Under the pieces are notes generated by a model. That model was not told the origin of the DNA. It saw nothing but the letters and a program-made list of their open reading frames with translations, and made no database searches. Below, piece after piece: positions 57,032-64,000 of a stretch of 64,000 nt of DNA (position 1 is the first letter of the stretch; every line of letters begins with the position of its first letter). The DNA is from Gigaspora rosea (Eukaryota > Glomeromycota > Glomeromycetes > Diversisporales > Gigasporaceae): contig QKWP01001137.1 of assembly GCA_003550325.1 (NCBI GenBank), positions 1 through 64,000 of the forward strand. Reading direction: 5' to 3'. Position numbers and translations under genes: made by a program.

Positions 57032-57599
57032 TACGCTGGGAACCGCAGTAACAGACCAGGTCGATATATTATTCAGCCGGTGGTTTCCCGCCTGCCGCAG
57101 CAAGCCGGCTGTTAAAAATAGCAGAATTAGGTGTTTGTTCTGTGCGATGTCCCTGATTTGTGGAGGGTTAGGGTGGGGCAAAAAGACTCTTTCGAAATCT
57201 TCAGGACAGAGTTTGTTGGTTTTGGCGTCTTGGTATTTATGGCCTAATTTTTGGGTGGCTTGTACGTGTGGCACGTGGCCCTGTGGCACCCGCCTGATTG
57301 GTTGGTCTTACCTTTGTGTCACATTGTGACTTGTAACTCAGTGGCAGGGACACGGAAAAATTCATATATATAGATATGAATAAAACAGTACAAACCGGTA
57401 TAAAATGGAATTTTTGACAGTATAGAGAGATCTAATTATGGCGCATGATAATAATTACAAATCAAACCGGTATTTTTCTGTGTCTCTGCTTCGTGGTCTG
57501 TTGATCATGTGATCTAGTAGTGCTTAATCATTGATCCCTTAATTCGTTGTTGTATGCGGACGTGCTTAGCCTGGCTTTTCGAATCGTTGACTTTCCATA

Positions 57600-57840
57600 A
57601 AAAAATATAAACTCTATCGTTATGAGAACAAAAAAAAAGAAAATATCGAGTAGTGCTATTGAGTAAGACAGATATAACTAGTTGTATGCCTCATGTTGTC
57701 TAATATCTAGGGCCAAAGTTACCTCTAGTGAGAAGACAAAAGAAAAGTTCTCCCAACTAGTATTACAATCATCCAGAATAATTGTTAAAAAAAAAAATAA
57801 AAAAAACTTACGACGTTATTATTTTTTTTTAAAAAAAAGT
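57600..57840 (-). repeat. Upstream part of duplicated unit 1
   Basis: Highly similar to 58305-58525 (shared AACTAGTTGTATGCCTCA, CTAATATCTAGGGCC, CATCCAGAATAATTGTTA). On the minus strand it contains an exon-like frame (ILDDCNTS), which here is shifted by loss of one T relative to unit 2. Confidence 0.7.
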
Positions 57841-57926
57841 TTGTTCGTTTAAAAAAAATTTTAAACAAACAACGATAGCATGCTTAAAAATCCATCTGAT
57901 GAAAAAAACAAAATACAAATGATTTT

Positions 57927-58247
57927 TCAAAAAAAAAAACCATATTCATAGAAAAAAAAAGAATCGTTGTTGGGCTCATATTTATCTTGCATCGCGATTA
58001 GCTTCGTGTTTTGTGTTAGATATTTTGCGTTTGTATCGTTTACATCCTTTTGTAATTTTTTGATGTTTTCGACCAAAGATAATCCTTTATTGAACTTTGT
58101 AAAAGCACTTTCACAATTTTTGATTAAGTTGAAGCAAGAAGTGCAAACCGTTTCTTTAGAAGGAGAAGAAGGAGTTTGATCAAGAGTTTTTGCTTTCTTT
58201 TTTAATTCTAACATAGAAAAAATAATGGTATCGATTTCTTTTTCCAT
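57927..58247 (-). CDS. Small coiled-coil protein, copy 2
   Basis: A 106-codon frame, MEKEIDTIIFSMLELKKKAK to LTQNTKLIAMQDKYE, then a Phe-rich end that probably runs into non-coding DNA. Same layout as copy 1: an acidic/basic start, a Ser/Pro linker, a CTSC pair, and a long helix. A T-rich tract ending in AG lies directly before the ATG. Function unknown. Confidence 0.45.
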   Translation of the reverse strand: MEKEIDTIIFSMLELKKKAKTLDQTPSSPSKETVCTSCFNLIKNCESAFTKFNKGLSLVENIKKLQKDVNDTNAKYLTQNTKLIAMQDKYEPNNDSFFFYEYGFFF

Positions 58248-58304
58248 CTAAAAAAAAAGAAAAACATTTACTATTTTGTTTGCGCAAATAAAAATATTAA
58301 AAAA

Positions 58305-58525
58305 AAAATATAAACTCTACCATTATGAGAACAAAAAAAAAGAAAATATCGAGTAGCGCTATCGAGTTCGCAAGACAGATATAACTAGTTGTATGCCTCA
58401 CATTGTCTAATATCTAGGGCCCAAGTTACCTCTAGCGAGAAGACAAAAGAAAAGTTCTCCCAAACTAGTATTACAATCATCCAGAATAATTGTTAAAAAA
58501 AAAAAAATAAAAAAAAACTTACGAC
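58305..58525 (-). pseudogene. Exon-like upstream part of unit 2
   Basis: The minus strand reads IILDDCNTSLGELFFCLLAR followed by GGTAAC (possible donor). A second frame (DNVRHTTSYICLANS) follows. The proposed splice to the 57927-58247 frame is not phase-consistent, so the gene model stays open. Confidence 0.35.
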
Positions 58526-58596
58526 GCATTTAAAAAAAAAGAGATTGTTTTGACAAAAAAAAAAGTTTTTGATTTTTATAAAGGAATATGTTAATC

Positions 58597-58910
58597 ATAG
58601 CGATATCGCAGGTGATCATATATTTAATGTAAATATTATGCGCAGGGATTGCTTGCATCATAACAGGTTGCGATATCGCAGTTGCGATATCGCAAGTGAT
58701 CATATATTTAATGTAAATATTATGCGTTGCATAATTATTTTTGGAATATTTTAATCATAGCAGGTTGCGATATCGCAGTTGCGATATTGCAGGAGATCAT
58801 ATATTTAATATAAATATTATGCGCAGGGATTGCTTGCATCATAACAGATTGCAATATCGCAAATGATCATATATTTAATGTAAATATTATGCGCAGGGAT
58901 CGCTTGCATA
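58597..58910. repeat. GATATCGC tandem repeats
   Basis: About four irregular units, each with GTGATCATATATTTAATGTA, AATATTATGCGCAGGGATYG and palindromic GCGATATCGC. Located just upstream of the MULE gene and perhaps part of its terminus. Confidence 0.8.
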
Positions 58911-59017
58911 ATTATTTTTTATCCCTTAACTATTGTAGTAAAGTTACCTTTGTTGGTTCATTGTTTTCATAAAAAAACCAAATAAACCATATATTCCAAA
59001 TCGCTTTAATTAATCCC

Positions 59018-60973
59018 ATGATGTCAAATGATACCTTATTTTCTTTTTCGGATCCATATATTCTCATTTACAATGAAGGACAGGATGGTAAGTTATCGAT
59101 TTTTATAATGCAAAAAAAAGAAAAAAATTAGCCAGGCAAAAGTTGCTTACTACATTAAGCATTTTCTTTGTAGTGCCGTTTGATTTTTTTCTTTCTAATG
59201 ATCTGACCAACGACAACTATGTGAATTCTTATGATCCAAGTCTTGGTAACGACGTTAATTTTAATCGGTTGACTGAAGAATCTACACAATTAATTCAAGA
59301 ACAAGTCAATGCACAAGAAGTTATACAAGTAGTGCATGAGCAACAAGGTGATGAAGAATGGAATATGATGATGAAGAGTTTGAATATGACAATGAAAGAA
59401 ATGATAATGTAATTAAAGTCAGTGCTCCTTTTACTAATTGGGAGTGTTTAGAAAGTGCTTTGAAAAGATATGAATCAGAAGTCGGATTCAAAGCAATAAA
59501 ATTTCGTTTGGAATGTGATAGTAATGGGACAATAGTTCGCCGATATTTTGTCTGTGAAAATTCAAAAGAGCATCAACCTAAAAAAAAGATTGATAGTTCA
59601 GACCATAGAGAAAGAGAATCCAAAAAGGTTGGATGCCCGTGGCAACTCAATGCAGGATATCGAAAGAATGATGGTATAGTAATTACTAAGTTGATTGAAG
59701 AGCATAATCATTTACTTGCTTCATATCGTAAAGAGTTTGCACCAAGTTTACATTTACTTTCACAAGAAGTCCTTGACGATATTAAGTTTTTAACTCAAGA
59801 ATGTGGTCTTGGTGCGAATGCTCAATGCCAATACATTTCAAAGAAATTTCCTGAACAACCTTTATATGACTGTGATCTCTATAATGCCATAAGAAAATAC
59901 AAAAATCAAATGGGTTACCAACATGAAAAGGGCAGTGTTATTAATCACCTGATTATTTTTTATCAGAGGCCTACCCCCCCTCTTCCTTAATATATAAATA
60001 GTCAGGTTCTTATATATAATTTTAACTTTTTTTACCCCCCTCCCCCCAAAAAATCACCTGATTTTTGTTACTCCCCAAATGATGCAGCTAAAATGGTAAA
60101 ATGGCTTATGAAACAGCAAGAGGAGGAGCCAGAATGGGTGGTTTATATCGAGTTCGAGGGTATTAACAATAATCTTTCTTGACTTTTTTGGATGTTGCCG
60201 ATACAAATAGAATTATGGAAATATTACCACGATGTAGTAGTTAATGACAATACAGCTAAAACAAATGTATATAATATGTTGTTAAACCTTTTTGTAGTTG
60301 TTAACAATCACTGTCAAACGAGGCTTGTAGTACAATCGCTCATTCAAGATGAGACCATTGGCTCTTATAAGTGGATATTAAATTGTATTCTAAAAGCAAC
60401 TAACAATTTATCTTCCAAAGCAATTTTACTAATGCCGATCCCGGCATGGTTTTTGCTATTAACCAAGTTTTTCCAACTGCCAAGCATAATAATTGTATAT
60501 TCCATATACAAACAAATATTGCAAAAAAATTGTCTCAAAAGCTTGGCAGTTCTTATAATAACTTTTTACAAAGCTGGTTTAAATGCCGCAACAGCCATAG
60601 TGAAGGAGAATTGATACACCGTTGGGAAGAGCTATTGGTTGAGTATCCCGCAGATGAAAGTTATTTAAAGCAACTTTGGAAATCTCGATATTCATGGGCC
60701 AAAATCTATGTGTTTGCAACATTTTGTACTGGAATGCAAAGTACCTCATGGGTGGAAGGCATAAACAAGCATATTAAAACTGAAGTTAATGCGAAAACAT
60801 CACTTCTTAATTTGGGAAAAGCTATTCAAATGAGGCTCGAATGTGAATCACAGTGTCAACGGCTTTCAGAATATAAACCAACTAGAGGGCTTCCAAGTAA
60901 AAGTGCAGACATTTCTCAAGGTAGTCACTACCTACATCACCATGTCTATGACGTAGAGGATGTACTACCCTAG
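59018..60973 (+). pseudogene. FAR1/MULE transposase, broken
   Basis: Exon 1 (59018-59087), an 86-bp intron (GTAAGT...TTGTAG, 59088-59173) and a continuing frame. A frameshift near 59356 leads into the FAR1 DNA-binding domain (CEN, VGCPWQLNAGYRKNDGIVIT, EEHNHLL). A MITE interrupts at 59930. After it come EPEWVVYIEF, an in-frame TGA at 60179 where LFW follows (CGA to TGA likely), then the MULE catalytic region: NDNTAKTNVYNM (first Asp), a frameshift, NADPGMVFAINQVFP (second Asp), and STSWVEGINKHIK (Glu). MULE transposases move DNA by cut and paste with 8-11 bp duplications. TIRs were not found. Confidence 0.85.
59930..60076. mobile_element. 147-bp Harbinger-like MITE, copy C, in the MULE gene
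   Basis: Near-identical to copies A and B. AAA duplication (59927-59929 and 60077-60079). Removal restores QHENDAAKMVKWLMKQQE in frame. Confidence 0.9.
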
Positions 60974-61057
60974 AGGTCATATTGATGTGACGTAAGTGAC
61001 GTGATGTTTGACGTTTGACGTTTGATGTATTGACGTAACTAGTGTAGTGAGATGTGA

Positions 61058-61150
61058 ATAGTGCAATGTGACGTGAATAGTGCAATGTGACGTGAACAGT
61101 GCAATGCGACGTGAACAGTGCAATGCGACATGAATAGTGCAATGCGATGC
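61058..61150. repeat. 19-bp tandem repeat, ~4.5 units
   Basis: The unit ATAGTGCAATGTGACGTGA is repeated with few changes, followed by ATAGCCRTATGTAGTGCC repeats to 61235. Preceded by TGACGTTTGACGTTTGA. Minus-strand frames reading His/Thr repeats are artefacts. Confidence 0.85.
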
Positions 61151-61235
61151 AAATGCGATGTTATGTAGTATGACATATAGCCGTATGTAGTGCCGTATAA
61201 CGTATAGCCATATGTAGTGCCTCATGCCATAGCCA

Positions 61236-62459
61236 TATGTTCTGATATTGGTCATAATATCCCAGCTGGGTCAGCAAGTAGGAACCCGAATTTTTTTTTT
61301 TGCTCTATTCAAATTATAGGACTAATACAATAGTCATGTGGCCAGTATCTGTTTGAGCAGATAGCAGATAGCCAAGTTTTTTTTTTATTATGAATATTTG
61401 TCGTTTAATTTATTCTTTTCATGTTAATTTATTAATAATTTATGTATTAAAAATAAAATTTTCAAGTACATGAATACGGTATTTACTGTTGTAATATTGG
61501 GAAAGAAAATGGTAACGTTAATAAAATTGAATGAAGTCAGATATTAAAGAATTAACTAACACAGTCATGAGAAGAGAGATGATGATGTTAATATAAAATA
61601 TGGTAAAAAGTAAATCGATGAATGGGATAGAAAATAGAATCGTTAGTATGATAAATCATGTAAATTCTAAGCACAAACCTGAATTTGATAGGAAAAAAAA
61701 TTTGGCGTTTGTAGTCGACGATGATCAAGATATTTGATCCTCTACAAAGTTTCGCTGAAATGGGTGGTGTTGGTGGGCTTGCTGAAGAAATGTCTGATGT
61801 TGATGATTGTCTCGTTATGAGATTTGAGCTGTAAAGAATGAATGTAAAGTAAAGCATTCTATTATTGTCAAAATTCAGCAGAGATGAGACATGATAGAGG
61901 AACACTTAATGTTGGTGATTGTTATGAGTGTGGAATTGGACGAACATAAGGTGTTCGAATGTCGCTTAAAATCAAGAAAATGAAAAACGTAAGCATCTCC
62001 TGATATGCTAATAGGTGATATTAATGAATAACATGCCACTAAATTGTTATGAAAAGGTGAGTGATGGCATTCGAATGGTATTCAAAAAGCACTGAATGCG
62101 GCAATTTAGTGAATGATGAGAACCTAGGATTCTGCTATGAAATTGGAATTGGTGACGAGGAGGATAACATCAAACATTCAGAAATCTGATAAGTAATACC
62201 GATTGAATGATACTATTTAATTTCATTTTATTTAGGAGGTATATATAAAGAACGTTTATACTTAATAAAAATAAACTACTCAAGTTCATGAATATTTACC
62301 ATTTAATTTCGGTTTGCATTAATTTAGTCGATGGGTGTAATCACGTATAGATTAAACCTGATTATCTAAAACTAAAATTTTACTACAAGTCATATGCCAC
62401 CACGTCTGCACTATTACACACTGTTCATGAACGCCCATAGATTTCCACAAAAACATTAA
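61236..62459. other. Stretch without recognised gene
   Basis: Frames are short. Composition is slightly more mixed than the AT-rich repeats. No element ends seen. Confidence 0.45.
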
Positions 62460-62662
62460 NNNNNNNNNNNNNNNNNNNNNNNNNNNNNNNNNNNNNNNNN
62501 NNNNNNNNNNNNNNNNNNNNNNNNNNNNNNNNNNNNNNNNNNNNNNNNNNNNNNNNNNNNNNNNNNNNNNNNNNNNNNNNNNNNNNNNNNNNNNNNNNNN
62601 NNNNNNNNNNNNNNNNNNNNNNNNNNNNNNNNNNNNNNNNNNNNNNNNNNNNNNNNNNNNNN
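62460..62662. other. Assembly gap (N run)
   Basis: 203 unknown bases at the border of a repeat shared with 37487-39578, which probably caused the break. Any frame across it is meaningless. Confidence 0.99.
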
Positions 62663-63760
62663 TTTTTTTTCTCTTTCCTTTTTTTTTAATATATTTCGAA
62701 TACTTTCGAAATATTTTAGGATGATCTGTAACCTGGATCATATCAAGGACGCATTTGACTAATATTTCGAAATGTTTCGATGATTTTTGATGATTGTACT
62801 ACAAGATCAGATTAGATCTTTGTTTATTTTTTTTTGTTTATAATTTCGATCTTCTATCAATTTTACATTGTTTTTTCGTTTTCCTTTTGTTTCATTTAGT
62901 TTTGTTTAGTTTTGTTTTGGTTTGTTTAGTTTTGGTTTGTTTTTTTATATATATATATATTTTTTTATTTTTTAATTTTTTTATTTATTTCTACACTTTA
63001 CCACTAGCACTTTGCAAGAAATCCAGTGATGTTTTAGTACTTAGCGCAAGCTAACTTAGCCTTTCAACACTTTGCAAAAACACACAACTACTTTCTCTAG
63101 CAATTTCAAAAGTTCATGAATGCAAGTTTTTGCAAGTTTTTGCAAGGTTTTGTTTTATTTATTTTTTCGTTTCATGTTTTTGTTTTTGTTTTTTTTATTT
63201 TTATTAATTTATTTTATTCCGGCACTTTGCGAAAACCTTTGACAATTTCTAAATTGCAAAAACACGAACTCGAAATAGAGATTTAGGGCTTGGTTTATTT
63301 TTTTATTTAGTTTGCTTACATTTTTGTTTTTTGTTTGTTTTCTTTATTTTTACTTATTTTTTTAACTTTATTTTTATTTTATTTATCCTTTACTTCTTTC
63401 GAAACTTTGCAAGAAAACGACTCGACTTTCTGGCACTTTACAAGAACACCAATTCTAACATCTCTGGTACTTTGTAAGAAGTCACGAATATGAACGAATA
63501 TAAGCAAATATGGGCGAAATATAAGTTTATTTTTTTCAGTTTTGTTTTTTTTGTTATTTTTTCTATTTGTTTTTTTTTTACTTATTTTTTTAATTTTATT
63601 TTATTTTATTTATTTCTTACTTCTTTCGGAACTTTGCAAGAAAATAACCACTTTCTGGCACTTTGCAAGAAGTAATAAATATAAGCAAATATAAGCGAAT
63701 ATGAACAAATATAAGCGAATATGAGCGAATATAAGGAATATAATAGTTTATTTTTTTTGT
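62663..63760 (-). repeat. Reverse partial copy of the 2.1-kb element
   Basis: CTGTAACCTGGATCAT, ATCAGATTAGATCTTTGTTT, CACTTTGCAAGAA and TTGCAAGTTTTTGCAAG match inverted parts of 38090-39260. Followed by short GAATATAAGCR repeats (63480-63740). The T-rich frames are not genes. Confidence 0.6.
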
Positions 63761-64000
63761 TTTCATTTTTTTATTTTTTTTTGGTTTCGTTTTTTTGGAT
63801 TTATTTTTTTTTGACATTTTTTTATAATAATTCATAATAAAATATGTAATATTTTAAAATATAAAAATAATAAATAAAAAAATAAAATTTTATATTAAAA
63901 AATTGTGAAAACTTGCGAAAACTTGTAAAACATTTAAAAATTTGCAAAAAGCATGATTATGTGAATATAATAATTATTAATTGATATCATATTCGATAAA
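63761..64000. other. AT-rich end of window
   Basis: Contains CTTGCGAAAACTTG-like sequence (63905-63930) related to 37740-37830 and no gene. Confidence 0.4.

Larger units (their letters stand above)
55647..57599. mobile_element. ~1.95-kb insertion splitting duplicated unit 1
   Basis: Homology between the two tandem units breaks at 55646 and resumes at 57600; AAAATAT-type sequence is present at both borders. The insertion contains the Tc1-like element and a GC-richer segment (57034-57330), part of which resembles 22679-22743. Its own ends were not identified. Confidence 0.55.

Noticed and set aside
57017..57289. 90-codon minus frame overlapping the Tc1 right end
   Set aside because: It runs through the TIR and into unrelated flanking DNA, with no motif.
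60882..61255. Minus-strand frames reading HCTIHVTLHYS-type repeats
   Set aside because: Produced by the 19-bp tandem repeat.
62352..62741. 129-codon frame across the N run
   Set aside because: Most of it is unknown sequence.

Overview
The window looks like eukaryotic, probably fungal, nuclear DNA. By eye it is about three-quarters A+T. It has short (79-86 bp) GT...AG introns, no operons, and almost nothing except transposable elements. The mixture of elements (a Crypton-type tyrosine recombinase, FAR1/MULE transposase, DD34E Tc1 transposase, LINE with APE endonuclease, RNase H and zinc knuckle, and many MITEs) together with the base composition suggests an early-diverging, repeat-rich fungus such as an arbuscular mycorrhizal species (Glomeromycotina). 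That assignment is inference. No rRNA, functional tRNA, CRISPR array or housekeeping gene is visible, and one assembly gap (62460-62662) is present.

Layout. 1-12 kb: MITEs and two convergently oriented ~1 kb A-tailed retroposons with a tRNA-like head (2567-3604 and 4858-5877), both with target-site duplications (TSDs). 12.6-14.3 kb: a three-exon tyrosine recombinase gene with a displaced C-terminal tail. 15.7-20.7 kb: large palindromes, a pogo-like MITE and a hAT-type element (17655-19496) filled with ~325 bp tandem units that are themselves palindromic. 20.7-24 kb: quiet, low-repeat DNA. 24-28.3 kb: more MITEs and a 1.7 kb hAT-type element. 28.9-45.6 kb: one degenerate hexanucleotide array, apparently a single ancestral locus, split by nested insertions. 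The largest filling is a LINE pseudogene (about 32.3-42.4 kb) that itself carries at least five insertions. 45.6-54 kb: further MITEs and hAT-type elements. 55.3-58.5 kb: a tandem-duplicated small coiled-coil gene, one copy split by a ~2 kb insertion carrying an intact 1270 bp Tc1-like transposon with 26 bp perfect terminal inverted repeats (TIRs). 59-61 kb: a MULE transposase pseudogene interrupted by a MITE. 62.7-64 kb: a reverse copy of part of the 2.1 kb element that sits in the LINE.

The strongest evidence comes from molecular archaeology. Removing three insertions plus one TSD each (33140-33292, 35357-35728, 59930-60076) restores the reading frame of the interrupted LINE or MULE. This proves both the element boundaries and the order of insertion. 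The only two plausibly functional genes are the Tc1-like transposase (55862-56860) and, less surely, the tyrosine recombinase (12612-14142).
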